Numbered from the stretch's first letter, positions 21,965 to 34,135 are shown. The stretch: 64,000 nt of DNA from Mixophyes australis (GCA_036250195.1 JAVHZZ010000009.1:43057824-43121823), one strand, 5' to 3'. Program-made: numbers and translations. The notes: generated by a model from the letters alone, not told the origin.

Positions 21965-22936
21965 AATCACCTGTCAACTTTGCTGATCAAACTAAAAGCT
22001 AATTAACTGATACATGTTAGTTTATGCATGTCACAAACAACAGTTTACATGCATTTGAAAAAGTTGCTACCATAATTTTGCTGGGTGAACTGTTGGTTTG
22101 GAAGTCAAACTGCACAATAAAAAAAGATTGTTAAGATATGCATTGAAACAGCAGTGAAATATGTTAATTTGAAATGTAATGAATAATTATTTCACAGAAA
22201 AGTTAGTTTGTATTTGCAATATCCTTACATCAAAGATGGAAGAGGCTTATATAGTTAATCAATTTAAACAGTATTGCCAGAGACATGAAAAATATCCTTA
22301 CTAAGTACTAACCATGTTATATAGCTTTAGTTCCCTTTAGGATAAAAATGTCCTGTCTATATTGTGAAAAGGATTATATTATTTAATAACATTAATATTC
22401 CAATTTTTGTACAGTATATCTAAGAACAAGTGTGCTGTAACTATAAATTAAATAGAAAGGTACAATCTATTTTACATTCACAGCTGTTTTGTATACATTA
22501 AAAATGAACCAACATTTTCAATCCTAATAATAATTAAACAACGGCTGCAAAGCATTGTTCAGAAACGTTTTGAACTTATATTAATTAGGCAATCTTAATT
22601 AGTTACAAAGAATAATTTTTAAATTCTAATTATCATCAATATTTCAAGCCTATAAGTTTTAATTTAGATTTAACAAATAATTTTAAATGTGTTTGATTGC
22701 ATCTTAGAGATGTGTACTTACAATCCATACAGTTTGTATATTAACAAATGTTTGTTTCATGCCTATTTAATAAAGTCGTCTCCAAGACTGCTGACCTAAC
22801 ACTATAGCCTGACTGAAAAAATGTACACCTAATCTAACACAATTTGGTATAATTACTCTGAAGCCAGATAGTTGAAATATCTTAGACTATGTAAATAAGA
22901 TTTAATTAAACACACTGTAAACAATACTCACTTAAG
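21965..22936. other. No recognisable feature
   Basis: AT-rich (long runs of TTAATTA-type sequence), the continuation of the site into which the LTR element inserted. Confidence 0.3.
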
Positions 22937-23322
22937 CTAGGTACACACTGCACGGTTTTCGTCCAATAATCGGCTAAATCAGCCGACATACGACCGCTCG
23001 TTCAAAAGTCGGGTCAGTGTGTGCAGTGACATGATGGTCGAAAGTCTGCCCAAATGGACGATTGTCTCCTCATTTGATTGGTCGTACCGTTTAATATTTT
23101 AATTTCAATCTCGTTTCCGTTGTGTAGTGTGTATAAACTTCCGACCGATCCACAACAGTGAATACGAAATTACAGTCATTGCTCACGACAACATGGCTGT
23201 AAAAAGTCGCTAAAGGGATGTCCGCTCTTCCCTTTATCGTCCTAAACAAGGCTAGTGTGTATGCAGTCCATGGACCGAGCGATCGGAACATCGATCGCAT
23301 GTAAAATCGTGTAGTGGTACCT
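22937..23322. mobile_element. MITE with CTAGGTACACACT/AGTGGTACC-type ends
   Basis: The left end CTAGGTACACACTGCACGG is matched imperfectly by the complement of the right end (AGGTACCACTACACGATTTT). The interior is rich in CGATCG and GTCGG strings without coding capacity. The target duplication is unclear. It abuts hammerhead motif HH3. Confidence 0.6.
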
Positions 23323-23360
23323 CTGATGACATCATTTATGAATGATGAAACGCGTCAGTT
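23319..23360 (+). ncRNA. Hammerhead ribozyme motif HH3, core intact
   Basis: CTGATGA (23323-23329), then a 6-bp helix II candidate (ATCATT/AATGAT), then GAAA (23347-23350), then CGCGTC. A15.1-U16.1 and one C-G pair would form helix III inside the palindrome ACGCGT, with cleavage after GTC. Helix I has only two clear pairs (CT with AG). Confidence 0.6.
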
Positions 23361-23608
23361 GTTAATAAGGATCAACAAGCACGCTTTGATACTTTTGCTC
23401 AATTATCACATCTTGTATTCTGCTCTGGAGCAATTTAATGCAGTAAACAGACTGCTCACCACGAGAGGCGAATATGCGGGACTGCAGTGTGAGTGAATTT
23501 CAATCGGAGGAATATTAAGCCTAGTTTCTATCATAGCTCACATGGTGGGTCTGAAGATCATCGGAGCTCTCACTGCTTACTCATACAGCGGAGAGTTGGG
23601 AGGTCTCG

Positions 23609-24515
23609 TGGAGTGAGATCTGCAGCGCTGCCAGAGATCACAGCTCAAGACGGAGCAGACACTACAGTTAGAACATTTACGCTGGACAAGTGTCTTTTCA
23701 TTACCAACGGAAGAGAACTATGGAATTTAACCACACATTTGCATTGGTAACAATTGCTTATTAGACCGGGTTTCTGATGATTTGTTTTCTGTCTATCTCG
23801 TGTAGTGAGATTTGCAGCGTTGCTGGATACTACAGCTCATGATGGAGCAGACAATTTAGTTAGAATATTCACGCTGGATAAGTGTCTTTTCATTACCAAC
23901 GGAAGAGAACTACGGTATTTAACTGTCACGAATCAATGTAGAAATACAGCTAAGGAGCCATGAATAAGGTGAAACACATACAAGTTTATTGCTGAAGAGA
24001 CTGAACAGATGATGTAATAATGGTCTTGTAGAAATTACCAGGTATACACAGTTGCAGTTAAACGGGAGGTGTGGAAAGATTCCAGGCAGCAAACACAGGG
24101 AGATGCATAGGAAAGTACCAGGTTCACAGATGAAAACAGGTCAGCAGAATGTATGTTGAAATATCAATGCAGCATAATCACAGGAGCAAAGCAGGAGAAA
24201 GAAATCATCAGGGTGTAACATCAATAACCAGCCATGTGTGCTGGGAGTGACAGGTATATAAAAGGGAAATGAGAACACACCCAGGTGCATGGGATAATTG
24301 GAGAATGGGTTAACCCCTAATGCAACATGAAAGGCACAATAGCAGCACCTCTAGTAAACAGAGGTACTGCTGCAATAATAATAAGGACAAAAGACAGGAG
24401 CTGCCAGGCAAAGCAGCATGTAATGCATAAGCTACAGGCAGATCCTGACATTAACCACGCATTTGCATTGTTATCATTTGCTTATAATACTGGGTTTTTG
24501 GTGATTTGATATCTA
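23609..24515. repeat. Two tandem copies of about 192 bp, second split by a solo LTR
   Basis: Unit 1 is 23609-23800. Unit 2 is 23801-23923 and resumes at 24456. Shared blocks include GAGATYTGCAGCG, AAGTGTCTTTTCATTACCAA and CATTTGCATTG. About 15% divergence by eye. Part of the repeat that follows HH3. Confidence 0.8.
23924..24450. mobile_element. Solo LTR, 527 bp, TSD TTAAC
   Basis: It begins TGTCACGAATC and ends GATCCTGACA, with TTAAC at 23919-23923 and 24451-24455. The 5-bp duplication and TG..CA ends are typical of Ty3/gypsy LTRs. No internal region. Related in sequence to the LTR at 48607. Confidence 0.9.
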
Positions 24516-26051
24516 TCTATGAAATAACACTCCGTGGTATTAAATTATATTATATACACACTGAGCAGTGAGGAGGATTTCTCAAATCTATAAACCATCC
24601 AAGAATTTATGAATTGAATATCCATTCTCTATCAAGATTGATACAATTTTTCAACAATGGATAATTTCATATTGCGATTACATTTTAAGGATCGCTAGAT
24701 GATCAGACCACTGAGTAATGTGTTTATAGAGTTATCTTATTACGACTGAACGAGTTTGGAGCATTATAATTCATTATCTGTTTTTCTTGAACTGGAGCAG
24801 AAGTATTATTATCAGTGCACTGATATGTTTTTCTAACATTTTATATTTGTTGTTTTATATTGATTGCAATAAATGTTAATACATATTTTACTCATTATCA
24901 TGAATTCAATTATCAATTGGGTTTATTGACATGGACTGCTAACTCAGCGCTGATTTCAGTCCTTTATAGACTACGACAAGAGCCCTACTGGAAAAAGTAA
25001 CTGCAAATATCCCGACGACACCTCCACGAAGAAAACAAAAATCAAGAGAAACAGCCTTACAGACTTGCATAAGGCAGAGAGAAAATTTGGACCTCATGAT
25101 TTATTTGAGAGGCATAGCCTAAAATTTTCATATTGGCAGTACTTGAACTATACTCTCTTCAGGATCAATTAAGTTTATGTGGAAAATACATTTTTCTACA
25201 AATATCGTGACAATTTTTTTTAAATTGATTACAGATGAATAGCTTCCATCCTTTGAACTCAAGGTAAGTGTTTGCTTGGAATAATGTCTGCAATTGGACA
25301 CTGCTAACCCCTGCGCTACCATGTCAAGCCCCAATGTAATTTTATTTTTTGTTGTTCTGGTTTGACCAGGAAAACATGTGGCTGATGTTAACCCCTGCAC
25401 TACCATATCAAACTCCATTTCTTTTTCACATTAGGATTAAAGACACATTTGTATGCTGAGATTTAGAGGGTGCTGACTAGAATGGACTTCTGGACACACA
25501 GAAATATACAAAATTAGATAAATTTCAGACATACCGTGGATGGCAAGTATTTAAATACATAATTATTTTTTTTTATAATTTTTAATAAATTTGTTTTTAA
25601 TTTATTATTGCAGATTATAAATGCAAGAAGGATTTTTAGAACCAGTGATTGCCAGCTGTAAGGTAAAGATGGGAGAAGAGAAATATCCAAATAGATTAGC
25701 CTTAATTTGAATAAAGCTATGGAAAATATCTATATGTTACTTTTTGTAACAAGTTGTTATTAGTTTAGTTTTTAAATAAAAAATGTATTACAAATTTTAA
25801 GGACAATTCTACATTATAATATGTAAGATTTCCATGACTACATATTTTATAAGTACTTGCTAATGACTAGTGACTACAAAAAAAGTAAAAATGTAAAATA
25901 TTATTTCTAAAGAAAACAGATGAAAATATGTCATCATGGCATAACACAGGGCACATCACATGAATCCAAAAATAGAACTGGCATATTTTGGAGTTTTGGA
26001 ATAGGGCCTTACATTTCCAAGAAAATGTAAGTGTTTATCATTCATAACTAA
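24516..26051. other. Mostly unrecognised; short basic open frame near 24970-25175
   Basis: After the repeat tail (ending near CAGCGCTGATTTCAG, 24945) a plus-strand frame without ATG reads about 65 codons, lysine-rich, ending at TAA near 25175. It could be the start of a Penelope-like or other element ORF, but I do not recognise it. At 25613-25663 an acceptor/donor-bounded block begins ATTATAA like the one at 17332. Confidence 0.3.
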
Positions 26052-26770
26052 CTAGCTGAAGTACCTGCCATTACACTGGATTACATTTTTAAGTTATCAA
26101 TGAGTTGGGTGTCACTGTTAACCTTTTAAAATAATTAGTAGCTTAGCAGCTCTTCCAACACACCCGTGAGGTGGCTTCTTAGTGTTGTATTTGTTTTTAT
26201 ATTAAATGTCATCCAAATCCATCCAATGGAAGGCCCAGAACAGGCTCCCAGTTCAAATTTCTGCCCAGTGTACACCAACAGGAGATCCAACCATGACCTC
26301 AATGCCCTAATATGTCTTCTGGGATCCAATGTTACCAGTCTGTGAAGTTTTCATCCAAATTCCTTCAGTGGAAGCCTCAGAACAGGCTCCCCGGGTCAAA
26401 GTTCTGGCCAGTGTACACAAACAAGAGGTCTGACCAAGATCCTAACCCCCCTAAAACTTGTACAGGATCTAACTGGACCTCCTTGCATTGGTTTCAGCAC
26501 AATTGGTGCTGGGGTGTCCTAATGCAGACTCAAAACAGGCTCCCCGGGTCAAAGTTTCATCTAGTGTACACCAATGGGAGGTCCATCATGCACCCTAACC
26601 CCCAATAAAAGCTTGCCAGAAACCAAATGGACCACCTTGCATTGGTTTCATCCCAATCAGTGCAGGGTGTCCGAAAGCAAGCTCAGAACAGGCTTCCCAT
26701 TGCAAAGTTCTGCTCAGCATACGGGCAGGTCAGATTTGTAATGTGTAGCAGTGTTTATATATTAGTCAAT
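26052..26770 (-). mobile_element. Helitron 3' fragment with minisatellite (minus strand)
   Basis: On the minus strand the sequence ends GGTACTTCAGCTAG followed by T, preceded by a decayed GC-rich hairpin. This is the usual Helitron 3' terminus with CTAG and insertion next to T. Internally a unit of about 140-150 bp is repeated about four times (GAACAGGCTCCC near 26240, 26382, 26533 and 26688). The same family lies in the opposite orientation at 46397-48036. No Rep/helicase was found. Confidence 0.65.
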
Positions 26771-28029
26771 TATTTGGTAAATAGACCAAAAATGCTACTT
26801 AAAAAATAAGATTTGTTGCTTTGTCACGTTGTCATTATATTGTCTTGTTGCAAGGTTTACTTTCAGCAGTCAAACAATTGTTTCCAACCAAAAAATTATG
26901 TTTTCAATAAATGTCGCTCTGTCGCTTTGTCGCATCGTCATTGTGTGGTCTAATAGCTTCCTTTTTCAATACTAAATAACTATGTAAAATTTGTCAGTTT
27001 AACCTTGAGAGCTGTAGAATATTTTTCGACAAAAACCAACAAACTTCTTTTATATATGTAAGATATGACGGACATTTAATAACAAATTGCATATTTCTAA
27101 TAGTTGATTTTAATAACACTGTTAATTTGTTTTGAAAGGTGTTTGACAAGCTTTACAGATATTGGATATTACTTCTTTTTTAAGTACTAACGTAAGTAAT
27201 TTTTTTTTTCCTCTTCCTTATTAGTCATAACAAAGAAATTTAAAAACACAATTGAACGTCGCACTACATGGATTTAATATTGATATGAATGCATTGTACA
27301 TTTCATTCATTTAATAAAGCATTTTTATACTTTCAACTATTGACTCATAATAAATAGACAATTACATTTATGTGTTTAGTGGCTATATTCTAGGTGTATG
27401 TCCATGATTTTATATAATACATTATTAGTGTGTACAACATTAACTTAAAGAAAACATATATGTATGCAGTCTTAGTACATTTACTGTTAGGAACAAGGGT
27501 AGTGAAGGTGAGCTTTAAGTTTAAAACAATTAGGTATTTGCCTGTCCATAAGGTTATTAATATGGAACAAAAGCATTTGTATTGCTTTTAACTAATATTG
27601 ATGACAATAAATAGCTTAAAACACTAGTAATATATCTAAAAACATTTCACAAAACTAAAATATAAAAATATTTTAGAAAGATATTATGGTAGAATCACAC
27701 AAAAATACACAATTGGTGTTCACAATTAATGCAAAAATTAGACGTTCACTTGATTGAAGTTTTAAGATATAAACAGGAATGAATAAATAACCAAATAATA
27801 CATTTTGGATGTTTGACTTGATAATCTATGTTTTATTATTTAAAAAAGATTAAAGAGCCTGTGATTTTGAATATTTTAAAGATTGATTGCGCTATTGCCT
27901 TTATAATTACACAGTTTTATTATTGTCGGGAAATAATCCTTGTCAGAATTTATTATGTCAATATGAATTTTTAGCTTGGTGAAATGTAAGCTATGACATA
28001 GAATCAATGGGTGGCTATGTGTATCATTG
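26771..28029. other. AT-rich, no recognisable feature
   Basis: A partial repeat of GTCGCTTTGTCGCATCGTCATT is visible near 26925. Otherwise nothing is identified. Confidence 0.3.
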
Positions 28030-28202
28030 ATAATAGATAGATGCGAGATAGATAGATGTATAGATATGAGATAGATATAAAGATAAATAGATAGAGAGGT
28101 AGAGAGATAGATAGGTACATGGATATATACGAGATAGATGGATGTAAGACAGATCGATGGATATATGAGAAATAGAAATAAGGATAGATAGATTGATAGA
28201 AT
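28030..28202. repeat. Degenerate (GATA)n microsatellite
   Basis: Runs of GATA, GATG and GACA variants. Overlapping minus-strand frames rich in Ser/Ile/Tyr/Leu are translations of this repeat. Confidence 0.95.
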
Positions 28203-28467
28203 ACAGTAATGGATGCAAAATCGGACAAACACTAATGATATGGATAAAGTTTGAAAGAAGAATTAGGCTGAATAAAATATAAGGAATAATAAGAGGAACA
28301 TTTATAAAGTAGGATTATATGTATGAAGCAATTAAAGTATAATTAAAGGTAGATGTACAGAAGTAGAAATACAGTGAAAAATGGAAGAAATCAATACTGA
28401 AAAATTATGAAAATGGAAGATTGGGAACAGAGAAGAGAAAAGTTCTCAATATCCAAATATTTTTTTT

Positions 28468-28512
28468 GCACGTCTGATGAAGTTATGTCTAGTAATGAAA
28501 CACGTTAGGGTA
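28468..28512 (+). ncRNA. Hammerhead ribozyme motif HH4, core intact
   Basis: CTGATGA (28474-28480), helix II GTTAT/GTAAT (five pairs, two of them G-U) closing a 5-base loop, GAAA (28497-28500), then CACGTT with A-U and C-G pairs possible in helix III and cleavage after GTT. Helix I is weak. It lies in an otherwise unidentified repeat. Confidence 0.6.
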
Positions 28513-29966
28513 TTGAATGGATATTGAGAACTGACCCTATTGAGCTGATTTCTATTTGGATTCAACCTTCTTTTTTTTTATATTTATTTTCAGCAACAAC
28601 ACGAGGTGTTATGATACAGAAAAGAAGAGGGGAATATTAATGTTGTACATATAATAATAGTACATATCAGAAGAATGTCAATGAAACTGCATAATATACA
28701 TAAGCATTTGAAAACATCCGTAACGGTTATAACATAGGAATTCCTAAAGGCAATAAATGCTTATGCTCTAAAGTCCTAAAAAAGTCTATTACTTAGGCTC
28801 TCCAGCACCTACATGTTGTTGAAATTTTGTATTTTTTACTTAAAAAGGGAGGGAGTTAGGTAAAAGGGGTGAGGAAGAATGGGGCCCAGGCAAGGGGATG
28901 GAGGGGGAAGCCTAATCTCCCTTAAGAGAAGGGGAAGGAAAAGAAAGAAGAAAGAGAGAAAGGAAAAAGAAAAAAGGAAATGATCAGCCAGTGAGGGACG
29001 AGGCCTGTACAGACCCTCTCCGGGTGAAGAGACGAAAAGGAAAGAAAAAGAAGAAAGGAGTACAGATTCACTGAGTTCCAGGAGGTGTGGATTGATACAA
29101 AATATACCAGGAATCCCATACCTTGTGAAATTTCTCAATCCTGGATTCTACCTTCTTTTTAATTGGTAGGCATTGCTGATGTTCCAAATGGTGCACTACA
29201 ACATGTGAGCCTCCTGTAAACCACAACGTATTTATTGAGAGGGACTGAAGAGTCCTGGAGAAGCCTGCGTGCTTGTGCACATTGACGGCTAAATAACAGC
29301 AGCACAATTCACTCCCCACGCCAGATATAATTTATTCATCCACACTCAGCTGGTACTACAATAGTCAGGGAACATCGACCAATGGGTCTTTCCCGAGGGT
29401 CCGGCCATTACAGCTGTTCTATGTGAAGATTTCTGTCTACTCCTAATGATTGGATGTTCTGTCATTAATTGGTTGCTGGCTTTGTGGGACCTGTGAGTAG
29501 GTTCTTTCCTTGGATTTTCCACTACACAGTGTTTACAGTGTTTACTATCACCTATCACTCTTTACATGCTTGTGCAATGAATATTGACTTTATCTTTAGG
29601 AGTCTCCATACTTCTCAAAGCATTTGATTATAGTTATTACTTTCTAAAACATACTATCAGCTTGAGAATAAACTAATGACTGCTCCTTTAAAAAGGTTTT
29701 TAAACTGAACTATATGAACATAAAGTATGTGACATTTTGATTTGATTTCAGTAGTTAGTTTGCTGTATATTCATAAAAATGAATGCTGTTTGCTCAATCA
29801 GTTTTTTTTCAGAAACTAATGATTATATTGATCTGTGCACAGTTTACAGAATACCTATAAGACACAATTATTTTTGGCATAATGTCAGCAATGGAGTTTT
29901 TACTATAATAGGGTCTATCCATATTTAGTATTGTATCTTGTTTGTTTTATATTAATTGTTTATTAT

Positions 29967-29969
<3 letters not shown>
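28513..29969. other. Low-complexity and unrecognised sequence
   Basis: 28845-29060 is a purine-rich (GGA/GAAA) tract that creates long minus-strand frames with no protein character. The rest, to the TA repeat at 29970, contains no feature I can name. Confidence 0.35.

Positions 29970-30053
<84 letters not shown>
29970..30053. repeat. (TA)n microsatellite
   Basis: TA dinucleotides with one TACACA interruption. Confidence 0.97.
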
Positions 30054-30056
<3 letters not shown>

Positions 30057-30100
30057 TATGTTATGTTTTGGAGGTTATTAAATTATATGTCTATTTATTT

Positions 30101-30411
30101 GGGGCAGCACGGTAGCTTAGTGGCTAGCACTTCTGCCTCACAGCACTGGGGTCATGAGTTCAATTCCCGACCATCTGTGTAGAGTTTGTATGTTCTCCTT
30201 GTGTTTGCGTGGGTTTTTCCGAGTGCTCCCACATTCCAAACACATACTAGTAGGTTAATTGGCTGCTATCAAATTGACCCTAGTCTCTCTCTCTGTGTGT
30301 GTATGTTAGGGAATACAGACAATAAGCTCCAATGGGGCAGGGACTGATGTGAATTATCTGTAAAGCGCTGCGGAATTAGTAGCGCTATATAAATATCTGC
30401 TGCTGCTGCTG
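30101..30411 (+). mobile_element. tRNA-derived SINE with L2-like tail, near complete
   Basis: The head carries an A-box-like TAGCTTAGTGG (30113-30123) and a B-box-like GTTCAATTC (30158-30166), as in a tRNA-derived RNA polymerase III promoter. The body ends GTAAAGCGCTGCGGAATTAG..AGCGCTATATAAAT followed by a (CTG)n-type tail. The 3' end resembles the L2 LINE tail at 11181, so L2 enzymes probably mobilise it. Not a functional tRNA gene. Confidence 0.9.
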
Positions 30412-31036
30412 ATTTGTTGATCCTTGAGGTATTATTTTTGCATCTATCATCTATTTATATAAAAAAAAAAATTACTAGTATAACATTAGATTGTCAACTT
30501 AGGTTTTTAGCGCTGTGACCAATTAAATATTTTTCTTATTGCTAATTTCGGGAGGTTTGCAGCCTAATTTGTACAGCTGCTTGATCTTTGTTTGCTATAT
30601 TGAATATCTGATTTACTATCTGGGAGCCATTATCAAAGATTCCTTTTTTTCTTGCAGCTAACTGTAGCTGCTATCTGTATACATTTCTATATGTCCATTT
30701 TGTATCAATGTTTTTATTCAAAAAGCTTTGAATAAAAAAATGACTTTTTTGTCATTTTAAAATCCATTTAATGTGCTCTTTATTTGTGTTCCCAACAAAA
30801 CCCCAAGTCAGATAGGCTTGGTTGTTATAAATGTTACATTTAAGATAAGGAAGTATTTGGGTTTACAGTAACTCTGATTAAAGTAGTAATTGTACTTTGC
30901 GATAGGTCAGGAAGTAACTTAAAACTTCCTAAGGGTGTAAGCTGTTGAAGTAAATCTTAGTGGTGATAGAACTGTAAGTTTATTTGTGAGTGTGAGATAT
31001 CATTTTGCGAGATTTTAGCCATTGTTAGACAGACCA
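30412..31036. other. No recognisable feature
   Basis: AT-rich sequence between the SINE and a palindromic MITE. Confidence 0.3.
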
Positions 31037-31214
31037 GGGGGTAAATGTATCAAGCTGAGAGTTTTCCGGCGTGTTTGAAAAGCCAATCAGATTCTAGCTA
31101 TCATTTATTTAGTACATTCTACAAAATGATAGCTAGAATCTGATTGGTTGCTATAGGCAACATCTCCACTTTTCAAACCCGCCGGAAAACTCTCAGCTTG
31201 ATACATTTATCCCC
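31037..31214. mobile_element. Palindromic MITE, family B copy 2 (with family D core)
   Basis: The ends GGGGGTAAATGTATC and GATACATTTATCCCC are those of family B, but the interior carries the CCAATCAGATTCTAGCTATC palindromic core also found in family D (31817 and 34941). Flanks are consistent with a CCA duplication. Confidence 0.85.
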
Positions 31215-31599
31215 AGGGATTTTTGTTTTGATTAAACCTTTAATACACACGTTACCTAGACTCAGGTGAGGCTTGTCATAACACTTGGGATTTCAAATCC
31301 ATTTGTCATTTTTTATTTAAGTATTTTTATTTTTTTTAAAAAATAAAGGTCAAACGTATAAACATAAAAAAATGCTTTATACAAAGAACAACTATTAAGT
31401 TTTATTTTAATTTTTTACATATGTTTTGTGATTTTGCAGATTTCTATATATCTCTTTCTTCATTTGAGAAGGGGGTGATGGTGACTATTGATGGTATTTT
31501 GCAATGTCTGTTTTTTCCCCCGTCATATTCTGAATGTTGATTTACAGGGGTTTCATTTCTGTGCCTGGGCTGATGACTTCGGATGGGGGTGCAATTGGA

Positions 31600-33259
31600 G
31601 GACTCTGTCTGCTGTCATGGAATGTGAGGACCTGAATGATGGAATTAAAATATCTTTGGTTCTAGCCCAGGTTAGAAAATATAGCCCTGACATACCATGT
31701 CTGCATCTTATTGACGGCCAAGTCATGGCTCTGAAAAAGCCCTGTATGGATCAGCTTATCATGCAGTGCCTTTCCCTAATTCTCGTGGTATGTCCGTATT
31801 AATTAAAAAACACTTAGGGCTAGATTTACTAAGCTGCGGGTTTAAAAAAGTGGGGTTGTTGCCTATAGCAACCAATCAGATTCTAGCTTTCATTTATTTA
31901 GTACCTTCTACAAAATGACAGCTAGAATCTGATTGGTTGCTATAGGCAACATCCCCACTTTTTCAAACCCGCAGCTTAGTAAATCTAGCCCTTAGGCTTT
32001 GTGCTCGAGCAGGTTCAGATTGATCCCTATGGCCGATATGTGTTTCTCCGGGTCTTGGTGGATACCTCTCCCATTACACTTTTGGCCATTTATGTACCTC
32101 CACCTTTCAATTCCAAGGTGCTAAAAAAAGGCTACTGCAATCATTGCCCTCTCTCTGCATAACCCAGTAGTGTGTATGGGTGATTTCAATAATGTACTGG
32201 ATGCTGGTCTTGACAGGTGGAGGGAGATCCCCTCTGGTGTTAGACTGGACCTCCATCTTTTGCTAGATTGGTGGCAGACATGGGGCTGGTGGAAGTCTGG
32301 AGGCTCTAGTTTCCACATCTCCAGCATTTTTCTTGCCACTCTACATCATATCATGCTTTCTCCCATATTTATCTTGCTCTTGTGTCACACTTGTGGGGGA
32401 GGTGACCTACCTGCCTAGGGGTATCTCTGACCATTATCCCCTCCTGCTTTCAGTTGTCCTTACGCCAAAATCTGGCCCTCAAATTTGGAAACTTAACCCA
32501 TTCTAGCTTACTCTCATGGGTATGGGGAGTGATTTAGTAGCATATTGGGGAGAATACTTTGCTCTAAATGTGGACACAGTTTAACCCCCAGTCCAGTGGG
32601 ATGCCTTAAAGGCTTTCATGCAGGGTACCCTGATTGATAGAGTGGTGGGGGATAAAATGTTCTCCAGGCAGGAGGAGTCTAGACTTGAACAGGCATGTCG
32701 GAATCTTGAACAAACTTATCTTTCCACTCACTCATCCTCTGACCTGCTGCAGTAGCTACATGCTCAAAAAGAATGGGCGGATCATTTGTTGGATAAATCA
32801 AACCACAGGCTCCTTTTCTCCATGCACACTATGTACGCTCAGTGCAAAAAAAACAGTAGTCATATGGCCTTGGTTAGGACAGAATTACACAATAATGCCA
32901 TTTCTGCCATATCAATCTGCCAGGGTTCAACTTTTTTCCCGTAATGAGTAAATTGCAGACATTTTCCGCAACTAATATAGTGATCTGTATAGCTCCAGGG
33001 CACACTACTCCACTCTTCAACTGAATAGTTTTTGACCGGGTACACTTCCCTGTCTTACCTCAGATTCCCTACAGTGTCTTGTTTATGGCTGAGGCGTTGG
33101 AGACAGCGATTTCTTTCATCAGTCAGTTGGAGGTGACTTCTGTACCGCTGTCCATTTTGGAAGCTTTGATAGTGGTCATCCCCAAACTGGGTAAAGACCC
33201 CTTGATTCCAGAATTGTATTAAACTATTTACCTTCTGACCACAAATGTTAAAATCCTTG
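31600..33259 (+). pseudogene. L1-like ORF2: endonuclease and N-terminal RT region
   Basis: The endonuclease starts with the L-SWNVRGLN-like block near 31608, in frames broken by small shifts. It continues after the MITE at 31992 through IYVPP and VVCMGDFNNVLD (32165-32200), the DNase-I-like catalytic block, then ISDHYPLL. The linker and start of RT (VVIPKLGKDPLIPE near 33175-33210) follow. It is interrupted at 33259 by an LTR and resumes at 35317. Many stops. Part of one plus-strand L1 extending to 46390. Confidence 0.85.
31817..31991. mobile_element. Palindromic MITE, family D copy 1, TSD TTA
   Basis: 175 bp with ends GGGCTAGATTTACTAAGC and its complement, flanked by TTA at 31814-31816 and 31992-31994. 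Removing the element plus one TTA restores a continuous L1 endonuclease reading frame, which proves the duplication size. A TWA-type 3-bp duplication fits PIF/Harbinger. Confidence 0.93.
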
Positions 33260-34135
33260 TATTACACATCTCATCAGCTGCTATGTCTGGGACAGCTGAC
33301 ATAGTGGTTTCCTTGGACTACCGCTACCTTTTGGGGCGCACTCTCTGACGCCGTTTTGTAGGCATTGCTGTGAATGTGCAAGCCCGGTACTTTTCAAACC
33401 TCTCATGGATTCACATTGGCTGACCATAGGTCAGTTCACTATTTTAGACAATTCCTCCTATCTTCCATTGTCAGATCCTCAGGTCTCCTTCCCTGTGAGG
33501 ACGCAGTTAGTCTGACTCCTGACATATTCTGTTAGTGCCATTTCAACCTGTGTTACCTGTTCCAGGATCAAGACCTGTGGTTATTTGGTAGAACATTGTG
33601 TATTATCATCGATCCTGCTTCTAGTCTATACTGCCACCAGGACCGCAGCACTCCAGTTCTCTGCCATTCACCACTTCCCTGTTTGAACTTGTGTTATCTG
33701 TTCCACGATCAAGAGCTGTGGTGATTCTGCAGAACATCGTGCATCATTATTGATTCTGGTTCCAGGCTATACTGCCCACAAGGACCTCAGTGCTTCAGTT
33801 TTCTGCATTTCATCGCCTCACCATCTAAGTTCGTATCATCTACCCTCAACCTAGATTTGTGGCTGTTTCGCAGAACATCGCGCATCTTCATCAATCATGT
33901 ACCTATGCTCTACTACCTACTAGGATCTCAGCACTCCAGTGCTCTGCTCCTCATTCTACCACGCTCCTCAGCTCCATCAATCTATGTACTTACCTTCTGG
34001 TGCTCCAGTTCAGCTTCTCGTCGTCATTGTATTCTGGTTGTCTGTAGCCTGCTGTCCCCTAGAGGACCACAACCTGCAGCTAGAGAGCAGCCAAGCCCCT
34101 ATTCCCTTTTGGTGGATCCATGGTGAATACCTCTC

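Noticed and set aside
27876..28232. 118-codon Ser/Ile/Tyr-rich membrane-like protein
   Set aside because: Translation of the GATA-type microsatellite.
28836..29138. Phe/Leu/Ser-rich 100-codon minus frame resembling a membrane protein
   Set aside because: It lies over a polypurine tract, so the hydrophobicity is compositional.
30113..30166. tRNA gene from A- and B-box-like strings
   Set aside because: The boxes belong to a SINE head; no cloverleaf or acceptor stem can be drawn and the body continues for 310 bp.
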